Assembly (NCBI GenBank): GCA_004352715.1
Contig: SCFE01000087.1
Location: 1,174,822 to 1,238,821, forward strand
Direction: 5' to 3'
Length of the DNA stretch: 64,000 nucleotides
Origin: Hofstenia miamia
Taxonomy: Eukaryota; Xenacoelomorpha; Acoela
Below the pieces are notes generated by a model. The model had not been told where the DNA came from and did no database searches. It saw only the letters and a list, made by a program, of their open reading frames with translations. Each line of letters opens with the position of its first letter. Within the stretch, counting starts at the first letter, position 1. Below, piece by piece: positions 35,634 through 47,745 of this stretch. The position numbers and the translations under genes are program-made.

Positions 35634-35979
35634 CAGGGTTGACAAAAATATGTATTTTTTTTTACAAAAAACATTTTAAGAGTTTAAAATAGTATTTTTT
35701 TGTTCCCATTTAAGATCCTAGAATTTTTCTGAAAACACATATAGTAGCAAACATTGAATTCTGATCACTTTATCAACATTTATTTTTGTATTATACAGGC
35801 AAACAAAACGCAAATTTGTTATTTTTAGGTAGAAACCCGATTATGACAGTAATAATGAACGAAACCCAAAAATTAATTGCCAAACTTTCCATAAAACTCT
35901 GTATGAATTTTAAAAAAACATTTGTCTTAAACTGTTTAAAACATGTTTTACAGGTTCAGTTCACGACATGCAAACCCTG
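35634..35979 (+). mobile_element. Non-autonomous hAT-like repeat, CAGGGTTGG family, copy 2 with target duplication
   Basis: A 346-bp element in intron 2 of the receptor. The left end is CAGGGTTGACAAA and the reverse complement of the right end is CAGGGTTTGCATG. The flanking 8-mers CATAAAAT (35626-35633) and CATATAAT (35980-35987) differ at one base, consistent with an aged hAT target duplication. Interior blocks match 18684-19035 and, inverted, 61345-61698. Confidence 0.75.
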
Positions 35980-36576
35980 CATATAATATTATGTAAGGAT
36001 ACCTGTCGTTTTTCCAATTCATAGTTACAATTAGATGAAACTAAAATTCTTTATTTTTGAGGATATCGTTGTCAAAGACAGATTACCACGCTTCCTTCTG
36101 CTCATTTAAAAACGTCATTTAATGCAATTTTAAACGGTCTGACTATTTTCCGTGTAACATTCTACTTAACAGTCACTTTATAGATAATTTAGAGTGAGCT
36201 CTACAGCAGCTTGTCAATATTTCTTCTTGTCAAAATGTTATATTGTGATTTATAGGGGAAAATCCACAAATTATTAAATAGATACGTTTCCGTAGGTTTG
36301 CCAAAATTACGCTGATGTGGAAATTCAGCTAGCCATTATTTATTAGCATTTGATTTTTTAATTTCGAATTTAATATTTGGCGTGGTTGTCATTGTTTAAA
36401 ACGTGTTTTGGAAACAGGTTAATTTAATCTTTGAATCAAGTTGTAAATATAATATGCAATAAATATTTGCGGCAGCGGGTAGATGCAACTTTTAACAACG
36501 TGGCCGCGGCAAGTCAGGCTAAGGTTAGGAACACTGAGTAATCTTTGTATCTTGGAAAGTTAGTCAAGCAACTTAC

Positions 36577-36760
36577 ACATCGCCAAAATTGTGATAGTTC
36601 GTCTCTTGGTGAACTGGTTGCGGTATTGATGTGCTGAGCACACAGCGCAGTAGCGATTGTACGTGATAACCGTCGAACAAAGAAATGAAAATGTTGTAAT
36701 CACTGTGAAAACTGCTAATTCAAATGACTTGAGCATTATAAAATGTTCTTCTCCAAAAAA
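36577..36760 (-). CDS. Divergent class A GPCR, exon 2 (TM3, second cytoplasmic loop, TM4 start)
   Basis: The exon is 184 bp, 61 codons plus one base, from an acceptor (GATGACAG) in phase 0 to a consensus donor (ATGT then GTAAGT) in phase 1. It encodes a short first extracellular loop (FFGEEHF), TM3 VFTVITTFSFLCSTVITY, then NRYCAVC in the place of the class A D/ERY motif, a second cytoplasmic loop with KRRT, and TITILAM opening TM4. The split codon completed by exon 3 is TGC, giving ILAMCLLISM across the junction. The cysteine normally at the top of TM3 is absent. From the TM2 aspartate to the TM3 arginine is 47 residues, against 52 in bovine rhodopsin. Confidence 0.8.
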
Positions 36761-36957
36761 CTGTCATCTAAATATGCTTTTGTAACGCGTTTATATTTTT
36801 TAAAAACGATTTTTTGAATATTCTTGACGATTTGTTAGACATACAATTAATACGGTTGTATAGATGAAGCTAAAAAATTTACCCCGATAGTAGGTTTTGT
36901 TGAGATAGTTAGGTTTTCAATTGAAAATTATTTAATTTTTTGCTTTGTGTCTTCATC

Positions 36958-37070
36958 GTATATATATATATATATATATAAATATGTATATATATATATA
37001 TATGTATATATGTATATATATCTATATATATACATATGTATATATATGTATATGTATATATATGTATATG
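36958..37070. repeat. Long interrupted (TA)n / (TATG)n tract
   Basis: TA repeats with TATG and TCTA interruptions, in receptor intron 1. Confidence 0.95.
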
Positions 37071-38647
37071 AGGGTGAAGTTAAAGAAAGATATTTTGTAA
37101 CATCCGGTTAAAAATCGGTTATGGTAATATATAATCCGGTTAATGATATTGGGACGCTCTGCACTACTATTTGGTCAGTTTGGTTTAGGTTGAGTTCGCC
37201 AATAGAAGATATTGATTAAGCCTCCAATATGAGGTTATTGTTCACTTTAAAATATGTTATGAACGCAAAGAAGATTTTATTTTTCAGGAAATCAAACGTT
37301 TTGATGTAGAGATGAGTGCGGCACAGGTTTTGTAAAAAAATTTCAACGCAGAAAAAAAACTTCACTGCTAACCCCCGCATTGGGCGCTTTTTTAACGCAA
37401 ACCACCGCAATACATGAAATTTTACCGTGATATACTGTAACGAACTGGTTTTTTAACTTCGTAAGAAAAGATAGATATTTCTGATTTATTTTTAGGGTCA
37501 TAGATCATCTGTAGAAAAGTTGAAAGCAATTTCTTAAGTATTTTGTCAATTCGTTTAATTTTATTAGAGTAGTATCCTATATTCCATGAAATGTGCAAAA
37601 ATTGTTATTAATATTTTGTATATGAAATCTATTAATTTTGCTTTAGAAACAGTTTTTTGAGATTTTAAATCTTAAAATACGTTATCTGTATAACTTTTAT
37701 GCCACTGCAAGTTCTGTTAATTCTACCACTAACCACTGCATTTGTGTAAATCGCTCCCGCGGAATTGTGTATCCGGTTTATTTATTTCTAGATGCATGGT
37801 GGGTTGTGTGGGCCACCCAGATAATTTCACATCTTTGAATGAAATTTGAAATCCTTCATCCGCTAATATGTCGTTGCGTTACCTGACAGCCCAATATTTT
37901 TTTAAGATTTTGTAGAAAACGACTCCGTTAGTAGTAAAAAGCAATATGTTTGCATTATAATATGCACTTTCACTTTTACATGGCATCTTGAATGTATTTA
38001 TTAAAAATAACGGACTAAGATGCTACGATAATTTTTCAAAAAATGAAATACGTAAGAATGATTATATTGTTCCATCTTTGGCAAAGACCAATATGATGGT
38101 AAAATGTTTTTTGAGTTAAAAATCAGTGGCTCTAACTCTCCTTCATTTCTTAAAACTGTTGAAAATAAGCCTCTCAAAATGGAGTTAACTACAAAATTCA
38201 CTTGCGATTGGTTTTTAAATCAGCGCAGTTCGCTGTAATTTTCTAATGTTATGCAAATTTTACAATGCAATAAAATCATTGATATATTGTTGATATGGAA
38301 AGCGGCTTTGATAAACGCGAACTGGAAACTCTTTTTCAATATTATTAAATAACCATGAGCAATTATTTACGAATTATTTATAAACTCATTTCGATTCAAT
38401 GTTTTGCAAATAATTATGTTCTAAATCAAACAACCATTAGATGAACAATGTATTATTTCAATATATTTTTTTGGTTGAAAATACAGACACGAGTGACCAT
38501 AATTGATCACGTGAATAAATAGGAATATTGTTTATGCTTAATTGGCATGCTCTTGGACTTAAGTTGGTCAAGTGCTTTATAATTATCCACTGCGTACTAC
38601 TTAGCAAATCTACTAATTAACTCAGTACTAGTTTTTGCATTGTCGCT

Positions 38648-39125
38648 ACTTATATATATATATATATGTCATGGTAACGATTAATTTATTTTCAGTAGTT
38701 AAGTTTTAATTAATTAAATTTTAATTAATAATTAACTTTTAGTCAACTGCGCAAACACGTAAGCATATTAACGGTATTTGGTTCTAGTGATGCACGCGGC
38801 TTGTTAGGAATGTGTAGCCCGCAGAGCTAAATTTATCGTTCACATGGAACTTAATCGGATTAATAGTTAAGCGTAATTTTAATAAATTTTTAAATTCTGC
38901 GAGCTCTTATATATATATATATATATATATAAGCACCAACAATGCATTTTTTTAAAAAATGTATGTGATTGCATATTTTGCTGACCTCATGTTCAAAAAC
39001 TGATGTCACAAAAATATGGAAAATCACTGTATTCCATGTTAAGAGAAGCTACCTCCTCAATTTTAATGCGGTTGGATGAATTACGTATGAATGAAAGACC
39101 AATAATAGGGTTAAACTAAGATGTA

Positions 39126-39159
<34 letters not shown>

Positions 39160-39307
39160 NNNNNNTTAATGAATATTTCATTTTCTATGACTAAATTGAT
39201 ATTTACAGCTAGGAATTATAGAATGCCTGTACTCCAATTATGAGCAAGTATGAAAGCAGTTTTTAAAAATTGTTTTTATTATGCTAAGTAAATTTCACTG
39301 TAAAGTA

Positions 39308-39357
<50 letters not shown>
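38648..39357. repeat. Cluster of (TA)n microsatellites with a short gap
   Basis: TA tracts at about 38648-38668, 38910-38931, 39129-39159 (running into six Ns at 39160-39165) and 39309-39357. The DNA between is AT-rich without an exon that I can see. All lies in receptor intron 1. Confidence 0.9.
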
Positions 39358-39360
<3 letters not shown>

Positions 39361-40110
39361 TTCCCATTTTTGCTAATTAATTTGTGAATCTATGCTCATA
39401 ACATGCATATGTTTGCAAAAAAGCTAAATTTTTTCAAAAAAAATTTACTTTTCATTTTAAGACATATGGGTGTTCTGAACTCGAATTTGTAAATTGCATT
39501 TATTTATAGTCCATCTATGCTATCTAGAGCCTTTATAAATGTAGAATATTAAATTCAGCGCCTCTAAACAGAAATTTTCTATATTAATAATTTAATATGC
39601 ATTAGCGACAAATATATGTATATATATAATTAGCTGTTGAAAGCCAACTACCGGCCGGCGTTGAAGTTTGCCGGCCAATTCCTACTCTGCTTTGACATCA
39701 TATTGGCATTGCGAAAGTTTGATTTTATTCATGTTTGCTCTTCAGATTAGTACACACACCACTAAACTCTGCAGTTTCCAAAATGCACTCATATTTTGTG
39801 ACACTATACATTTTTTTATTTTGTCTATTTTCTATTGCTATCAACAAAATCTAACCGAATCCACGAGAAGATTAGTCTAATAATTCTTAAAAATTCATCT
39901 GCATGGTCGTTATAAAGCAATTTTACTGTATACATTAGGGTTAGGTCATAAATTTTTTGCCTTGGTGGGAAGCAGTGAAGTTCTAGATATAAGTAAAGGC
40001 AGTCAAAATTTTTGCCCAATTTTAAAAACATTCTCGCGCAAGCGTAGAAGAAATTTTCGAAATTTGTCAGAAATGATCAAATTTTGACATTTTCACTAAA
40101 AAATTTATTT

Positions 40111-40115
<5 letters not shown>

Positions 40116-40151
<36 letters not shown>
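40116..40151. repeat. (TA)n microsatellite
   Basis: A TA tract in receptor intron 1. Confidence 0.9.
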
Positions 40152-40158
<7 letters not shown>

Positions 40159-41398
40159 CCTATTGACATTTAGTTTTGGGTTGGAAACCTTATTTTAATT
40201 AAAGATTGTACTAAAGAGCAGCATAATTGCTAAACAGGTCTACTCTATTTCATATATTGATTATAATTAGAAATCTTTTTACAAAAGTGTGATGTATTTT
40301 CTATAAGCAACTCATCCTCTGTGTTCTTGATGATTAGGCAAAGAACACTAGCGAAATTTATTTTTCTATAAAAATCAATTAGTTTTAATATGGGATTGTC
40401 TTGGAAGTTGTAACCTTAGTTTCTTTGCACAGATTATGAACTTTTTATAGAATTTCAACTAACTGAATTAGCACCTCCTCCTATTATATAAAAGCGCTTT
40501 GACGAACACTAATTTAATTAAATTTTATTTTCTTTAGCTAATTAACGATATTGCAGAGTTGGTAGGTTGATAAATCACCTGCATTTTTCACTTACTAAGA
40601 TTCTATTTTGTTTAGTGCTGCTTAACCAAAAAAATTTCCTAATGAAACATATAATTCAATTTTTTTCCAAACATCATTATTTTAACTCCATTGACTGTGG
40701 TCACGTACTTGCTCAGAGAAGTTATTCAAAATTAGTATTCTACGAACCATTTTTTTGGTGTGTTTAGATTAAATGAGCGGCTACCTCCTGAACCTTTACG
40801 GCCGGTCGTAAGTTTAACTTTTTTTACTTGCAAACTGAATTGAACAGTGGTTTTCAATGCATAACGAGTTTTATTTGAGGTCAGTGTAAGTCCAGATAAA
40901 TTTCTGAACATTATGTACAATATTTGGAGATTCACTTGCTTTGATGTTGTCGCCAGTTTAAAAAAAAAGTGTTTTAAACATGTTTTTGAATTGTTTTTTT
41001 CAAATCCATAAAAAATTTTATGGATAATGCAGAATATTTTTGCCATACCTTTATTCGTGCTTTCATGTACCAAATGAAAAAATGTGCTGTGTTTTCAGCA
41101 CCATTTTAGTAAATGAAGTAATTCATATTTTGAAAAGTCATTCGTAAATTTTCCCTAAAAATCGGTGCAAAATTTACGAGGTTTCGGGAAAAATTTACGA
41201 ATATAAAAAAAGTTATCTAGAATTATAATTTGGGAATATTTTTAATCTTTTATCTCCGTTAATTAGAAATATATTTAGAAATTTATGAGTGAATAGAATT
41301 AAATAAATATATAATATATAAAACAATAATGCGAAAATTTCAAGAAAAACATTTCTTCTATTTTAAATGTTGTTTTTTACAATTTAGCAAAATAAGAG

Positions 41399-41480
41399 TC
41401 AAGCAAATTTATTGCTAAAATAAACAAAAAACAAAGCTACAAACTACTATACATGTATATTTAAAAAATATTGTATAAAA
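41399..41480 (-). mobile_element. 5'-truncated 3' end of the same non-LTR element as at 47.7-49.3 kb
   Basis: GCAAATTTATTGCTAAAA, then CTACAAACTACTATACATG, then TATATTT parallels 47745-47830 at the 3' end of the reverse transcriptase element (CAAATTTATTGCTAAAA, CTACAAACTAATATACATG, CATATTT). Only about 80 bp are shared, typical of a severely 5'-truncated insertion. No open frame is related to the reverse transcriptase. Confidence 0.6.
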
Positions 41481-42789
41481 CAAAATATTGTTCACAAACA
41501 AATAAAACTCCACCCTTTTCAGGTGCAGTTTTACCTGGGGCAAAAATTGGTCTGAAAATCCTAATGTCTTTTGGCAATTATGCTGGCGTCGATTCAAACA
41601 TGTTTCTAGATCCAATTTTCAAAGATTCCACTTCTCCACCATTCCTCATCCAGAAATCTAATGCACCTCTCGAAATATATAAGTTTGAACGTTTTTTCGT
41701 TCTATACACGAATTATTTAGAACATTATCTTCCCTATTAGGAGGGGTTATCTAATTCAATGCGACAATTTTCGTTGACAAAATCTGGGGAAAATTTTTGC
41801 AAATTTTCTCGCACAGTCGCATTGTTTCGGGAAAAATTTAGGAATGAAATTTCTCTTTGCCCAGTAACTTTTTCAAAGGACTGAGTCTGAGGTTGGCAAA
41901 CATGTGATTGACGAAAAACTTCAGTAAATTATCGTGAATAATATTAAAGTTTAGTGGAGTTGTCGGAAACTAAATATTAGTAAAAGATGTATTGCATTCA
42001 GATGAAGGTTAGCAATCCTCTTTAGTCCAAAAAGTTTTTCATGAAAAGTGGTAGAGATGTCATTTATAAATTGTTGATTTTAAAAAATTTAAAAGTTACA
42101 CAATTTTCAAACGCTTTTCATGCAAATTTTCACTTGCAAATTTTACCCCACAAAACTGCGCTCTTAAATTTTAAATGTACTCTATTTAATACACGAATCA
42201 GTAATTCTAGTACATGTACTTAATTTCATACGTCAATGTGCGTCTGCAGTTCTTTTATAGATGTAATATAAAGAAATAAATCTTTTCCAAGACTGTCACG
42301 CTTTTTCTGTTGCGTCCTGTAGACGTTTTTAATTAAATATAAATCATTTCCACTTAACACTTCTATTGAATGCTATTGCCTTAGAATTATTGTTCTTGAT
42401 GAAATTACCTTCGCAAGTAAAATTCTATTGATTTTTAATTTTTTAATTAAGCGAAGTTATGAAAAAGTTAGAATCCATGCAATTGAAGTGTCTTCTTTGC
42501 AACCCCTTTCCTTAGCGTTTCATATCCATTTTTAGAGGTTTAAAGAACTCTTGAATAGTAGTATTAAATTTGGAAATCCAAACATTTGAACAATTTGCAA
42601 AATTTTTAAAAATATAAATAGTTTTTGTTTTTAAAAAATTATGACTAATCCATGAAAAAAAATTTAAATATTGGAAATTAGCACGGTAATTCCATTAAAA
42701 TATCTACATATAATCCATATGCAATAATCAAATTCAGGCACTCTGTCTGACAGAGCGCCCATTTGTAAGGGACAATGTATATATATATA

Positions 42790-43003
42790 NNNNNNNNNNN
42801 NNNNNNNNNNNNNNNNNNNNNNNNNNNNNNNNNNNNNNNNNNNNNNNNNNNNNNNNNNNNNNNNNNNNNNNNNNNNNNNNNNNNNNNNNNNNNNNNNNNN
42901 NNNNNNNNNNNNNNNNNNNNNNNNNNNNNNNNNNNNNNNNNNNNNNNNNNNNNNNNNNNNNNNNNNNNNNNNNNNNNNNNNNNNNNNNNNNNNNNNNNNN
43001 NNN
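42790..43003. other. Assembly gap (214 Ns) inside a Tc1/mariner element
   Basis: The Ns begin next to a TA tract and end inside the transposase reading frame. The missing part of the element, including its catalytic domain, presumably lies here. Confidence 0.95.
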
Positions 43004-43414
43004 TTTCATTGCATTCAAAAGAATCTTTGATCTATCCAGCCTCTTCTGTTTCTGCAAGTCCGTGAGCTGTTGCCTGTTGGTCATTTTGTAAGGGGACAAC
43101 TTGAGGTCTTCTTTGACGATGGTTCTCACAGTTTTTTCGTCGATATCCAAACTCTTAGCCATCTTTCTCATGCTCCGCTTGGGGTCCCTCCTTATCCGCT
43201 CCCTAATGCATTTGATTTTGGTTGGAGTGCGTGCAGTGCGAGGTCGTCCACACCTGGCTCGATCACCTGTTGTCCCCAGTTCTTGGTAACGTTTAACAGC
43301 ATCTCTAACAGTCGATTTTGGTGCTTTTAACTCCTTAACAATCTCTGGATTTGTCTTTCCCGCGCAGTGTAAGTGAATAATAGCCTCACGTTGACTCATT
43401 TTTACAAAAGACAC
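43004..43414 (-). CDS. Tc1/mariner transposase, N-terminal DNA-binding part
   Basis: The frame encodes about 137 residues from an ATG into the gap. It has a first helix-turn-helix (REAIIHLHCAGKTNPEIVKE, then KSTVRDAVKRYQELGTTGDR), a basic linker with GRPRTARTPTKI that matches the GRPR hook of the family, and a second helix-turn-helix (MRKMAKSLDIDEKTVRTIVK). This paired DNA-binding module recognises the element's inverted ends. The DDE catalytic domain is lost in the gap. The frame is uninterrupted where visible, so the copy may be young. It lies in intron 1 of the receptor gene, on the same strand. Confidence 0.85.
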
Positions 43415-43533
43415 TGCTAAATTATCAAATTTTAGACCTGTAACATTAAAGTATATGATTATAGGAAGAGAATGAGATATAAATCGATAAATTTAATAAA
43501 TAAATAATATCTTTAATGTAAAAAATAAAAATG

Positions 43534-43560
43534 GGTCGGGAACTTTCTCCGCACCCTGTA
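43534..43560. repeat. Terminal repeat of the Tc1/mariner element, at a TA
   Basis: The reverse complement reads TACAGGGTGCGGAGAAAGTT, a CAGGGTG-type terminus adjacent to TA, about 120 bp upstream of the transposase start. The opposite terminus was not found; it may be in the gap. Confidence 0.65.
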
Positions 43561-44092
43561 TATATATACACAAATAAATACGCTGTGTTAAATAAATTAT
43601 TTTTAAAAATACGTTTCGTCAAATAATTTTATTGCAGATACGATGTATCACTTACTTTTTACAGATTCGCTGAGCCAACAATTGTATTTAATATTTATAT
43701 TATGGAAATATTTAAAACCTATTATCACCTTTATTACAGTAATTAACACTATTTCTACCATTTTATTCACGGTACAGATGGCAGGACTAAAAAAATAGCT
43801 CTGTTTATTGTTTTTGCATACCAACACTTATAAAAAATATAAATTCCATAAAAACGTGTAAATTTTACAAAAATACAATCCCTAAAATCCCGTTTAACGT
43901 TTTTTTACCAGATTTAACCAGATTTTAACTTCAAAAATATTTCAATATTATAAAAAGTTTACCACTGATCTAGATTTGTAAATTTTGAACAGACGCCAAT
44001 TTTTAAGGAAATCAGAGATTCCAAATTTTATTTAAGTTTAAACTTTATATTTAATTGCCCTTATGGAGGGCGCTAAATTGTATGAAACAAAT

Positions 44093-44096
<4 letters not shown>

Positions 44097-44126
<30 letters not shown>
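44097..44126. repeat. (TA)n microsatellite
   Basis: A TA tract in receptor intron 1. A short (TG)n with one ambiguous base lies at 44352-44366. Confidence 0.9.
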
Positions 44127-44128
<2 letters not shown>

Positions 44129-45443
44129 ATTCTGGATAAAAAACAAATAATAAGAAAATTATCAACTTGAAATTTTTTATTTCAAACAAGTGTACACAGT
44201 GCATCCATTTGTTTGTACAATGTATGTATCTGTGCTTAAACAACTTTTTTAATAATCATATTTGGAAAATTTCTAAAAATGGAGTATATTTTTTAGAGAA
44301 AATAATGCTCAAATAGGATGAATTAAATGCAATGGGCGGAGAGATTGCATTNTGTGTGTGTGTGTGGTATATTAGTTTATTTTTTACAATTGATCCTATA
44401 ACATTTCTGACCTTGAAAATTGAAAAATATTATTTGCTTTATTTTATTCACGATGTCGCTTCAATATTATGATGAAATCCATTATTTATTTTTTTCGTTC
44501 AGAGTAAAACGTATTTTGTAAGAAGAAAGAAACTCGATTTCTTTTAACTTCCTATTATCTTTAATCTGGTACAGAACCGATATTAAACAAGCTTTATTAG
44601 TTGTGTAAAATATCTTAAAAGCTTTCTTTTTTAATCAACATCTCTAATACCTTGTCTTAATGATATTTCAATTGATAATAAACACGTTTCTCTTGCTTAA
44701 ACAATCAAATGTTAACAACAGATTGAATTTAATATTTGGATTAATATTATTGGAATAATGAGCCACAACGGTTTTACATCCTTTTTGTCATATATATATA
44801 TAATAGACATATTGAAAATTTAAAAACATTTGTAAATCCTTTATTCAACTTGTCTATTATTAACAGTATTAAAATGATATATAGTAGTTAGTTTGGTTCT
44901 CAAATTACAACGCTCTCGTAATCAAATTAATATTCTCCAATAGATGAGTTTTTTGCTATTTGATGGGGTTGAATGGCATATAATCTGCTTTTGACACAGG
45001 AGAAAAATTTCGCTTTCGAAATATAGGGTGGTAAAAATATCATCCATAATCAGAATTTCATGCAGAAATGTTCAATAGTATGCCTAGTTTAAAATCTTCT
45101 GCTCTTTATTTTTGAAGTCGTGCTCTTTGTTAATGAAATTCCAGATAGAAAACTTCTTGTTTTAATGGGAGTTTAATTAATCTATCCGCGTGATCAAGTG
45201 TCAATCAGTGTCTTTGCTTTATCTTTAAGCAAACATTGGTATGCATTTTAATTGGGTGCTATATGTTTTCTTACGTTATGAACGCTGATGAGCAGAAATA
45301 TTTTATAAATACAATATAAACTACACTAATGTATTTTGGAATTTATTTTCCTAGATTAGGGACTAGAATAGAAAATATTTAATTCTTACAATTTTTTTCC
45401 TTAAATCTGTTACAATTAACCAATGAATATTGGTGTCATTCCA

Positions 45444-45715
45444 CAGGGGGCCTGGGACCCCAGTTTTCTATAAATCGTCAAAAAATCTCAAGGATTTCTC
45501 TGTCTTCCACAAGTAAATCAAACAAATCTAGTTCAAATTTCTACCATATCATACACAATTGCTTTCAAAATATCTGTAAATGCTATGTGGGAACTTATAA
45601 ATAGTTTTTCTTGCATGCACATTACTGTTGTGGGGCCTCAAAATTATAAAATTTTTAGACAATTGAGGTAAATATAGTTGGCCCCCTATAAATGTTTAGG
45701 TGCTAGGCGCTTCTG
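45444..45715. mobile_element. Possible small hAT-type MITE
   Basis: The left end is CAGGGGGCCTGGGACCCC; the reverse complement of the right end is CAGAAGCGCCTAGCACC. The ends are similar but diverged. The flanking 8-mers TCATTCCA and TCAATGAA match at five of eight positions. It has no coding content. Confidence 0.35.
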
Positions 45716-45956
45716 TCAATGAATATGACGTTTTACGTAAATTTTATTAACGGCGTTGTAATTCAACTGCCTATTCTTTCTCTACCTGATAACATTTTTA
45801 GTGTCTGAAAGTTTTCTTAACATTATTTTGAATTTATCTACCGAATATTTTGAGTTTACAATCTAGATACCTATACTCTATTCATTGAATTGCCAATTTG
45901 AGTAATTCCTATTTTGCAATTTTAGTTCTCTGTAGGCATATTTAGTAAAAACTTAC

Positions 45957-46178
45957 CAAGAAACAAAGTTTAATTCCACAAAACGACGTGTCTATGAATG
46001 CCATGGTTATTATAATATATTCGCTCGGGCATTTAGGCTTTTTAGCCATGTAAATGAATGAAACCTGTCCATTAAGCAAAATTCCAATGACACAAAGAAC
46101 CACTGAAATGTAGTGCGAGATCACTAAGACAGCTGGCTCCATCATATTTATTGCTGTGTTGATTGAAGAGTTGGACAT
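45957..46178 (-). CDS. Divergent class A GPCR, exon 1 (N-terminus, TM1, TM2)
   Basis: This exon encodes 74 residues from the first ATG (46176-46178) to a consensus donor (TTG then GTAAGT) in phase 0. The N-terminus MSNSSINTAINMMEP carries an N-x-S glycosylation-type site. TM1 follows (AVLVISHYISVVLCVIGILL) with the conserved asparagine in GILLNG, then a short basic loop (AKKPKCPS), then TM2 with IIITMAFIDTS, whose aspartate sits at the conserved class A position. The receptor built from exons 1-5 is about 330 residues before the tail, normal for class A. Such receptors sit in the plasma membrane and signal through G proteins; the ligand cannot be inferred. The frame stays open upstream without another ATG, so an additional 5' exon is possible. 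Confidence 0.8.
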
Positions 46179-46683
46179 TGGAAATTGCCTCCCTACCTTC
46201 CTCTTTTCTATCAAACCAGTTATAAATTTCAACTTCGCTCCTATTTGTCGATTCTTTTGATTGGATGGATTATTGCATTTTGCTTATTAAATTTTTTCAA
46301 GTGCTTTATTTAGTTCTCGTCATTTACGGGTATATTCCTTGGCATTATCGCTATAAGTTTATTTTTGTATAACGAGTGGCTTTTTATTCATTTTCTCTAT
46401 TTGAATAATGATAGCGGAAGTTCTGTAAGCTCAAAACACCCAATTTGCTAATATGTACTACGAATGCATTCCTATCACAATACTTTCTACAATTTAAGGA
46501 TTTTCAATGATAGTCATTGTAGTAAATATCAAATTCAGATGTGACAACCGTAAAATAAATGTGAGCTAAAAATACATTTTACTATTTGTATTTTTTATAG
46601 TAAAGATTCCTTTTGAAACCTTTCTTGAGGAACGGAAGTTTTCGTGTGGTTTAATTAAAGCAACACAATAATATAATAAAGTG

Positions 46684-46749
<66 letters not shown>

Positions 46750-46768
46750 AATTTTATTATTATTATTA

Positions 46769-46859
<91 letters not shown>
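46684..46859. repeat. (ATT)n microsatellite
   Basis: A long trinucleotide array with small interruptions near 46748-46772. The poly-isoleucine open frame here is not a gene. Confidence 0.97.
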
Positions 46860-47655
46860 GTTGCTGAATAGGTGATTTTCGGAATTTTTTGTATTCAGCG
46901 CCCTTCGGCTTTAGTGTCCTCAGTTTTTATCCAATTTCAATGAAACTTGGTGTGTAGCTTCGCTATGCATTGCTTCATATGTGCAGTAGTTTAGGAGGTA
47001 GGGGCTTCCAAATTTTGCCAAAATGAAACATTATAATGGCGCGGAATACAACTAAATTGAACTATTATAATGGCGTTTAATACAACTTTGTATTATTACA
47101 ATGGCGCTAAATACTACTAGTGACTATTTTATTGTAATTTCATATTTTATATTAGTACATATTACTGTTAAATGATAAATTAGATGATAACATACAACAA
47201 TCTACACATTCGAGCAGTTTTTCCCACATTTAAATTGGTTCTTGAAGTAATAACTTCCTCCAGCCGGTCTTAGCAATATCAGCTCTTGGGTATGCTAAAA
47301 GTAACTTGAAAAGCACTTTCTAGATGTAAAATAAACCTTAGTAGAGAATAAAAGCAGTCCGAAGTCGATCTGAGCATTATCCGCATCACAATCGGCATTT
47401 ACGCAATGTCATATTCCTAATAAAATTTTTTAAGGGAATGACCCTTAATAAAACATTGATTGTGCAGTTAATAATGATCTAATCTATTTCATATATACCA
47501 AAAATTCCGTCGTTTTTAATTTTTTTTGCTTAACAATAGTAATAGTATTGAGCTGTTATAATAATCAGGCGAAAATACTAAGCGCCATTATAATAATACA
47601 CGAAATTGCATTCAACGCCATTATAATAATTGAGGTGTATTCAGCGCCATAATAA
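46860..47655 (+). repeat. Complex repeat with ATTATAATGGCGC units, copy 1
   Basis: Units of the type ATTATAATGGCGCNNAATAC occur in forward orientation at about 47030-47115 and inverted at about 47575-47655. Between them, TTTCTAGATGTAAAATAAAC and GTCCGAAGTCGATCTGAGC (47316-47385) recur inverted at 49294-49360 and, more diverged, direct at 49495-49565. The right half (about 47440-47650) parallels 49620-49845. It is probably a non-autonomous element family; class unknown. Confidence 0.6.
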
Positions 47656-47657
47656 TC

Positions 47658-47743
<86 letters not shown>

Positions 47744-47745
47744 CA
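47656..47745. repeat. (TAA)n array, probable 3' tail of the adjacent non-LTR element
   Basis: Reading the minus strand, the reverse transcriptase element ends TTAGCAATAAATTTG and runs directly into (TTA)n. Microsatellite tails of this sort are known from CR1/L2-like and related non-LTR elements. Confidence 0.7.

Noticed and set aside
30174-46178. The receptor as an opsin or retinochrome
   Set aside because: TM1-TM2 looked opsin-like at first, but the TM7 position that would carry the retinal-binding lysine is histidine.
46681-46875. Poly-isoleucine and poly-tyrosine frames at the (ATT)n arrays here and at 47565-47780
   Set aside because: These are translations of microsatellites, not genes.
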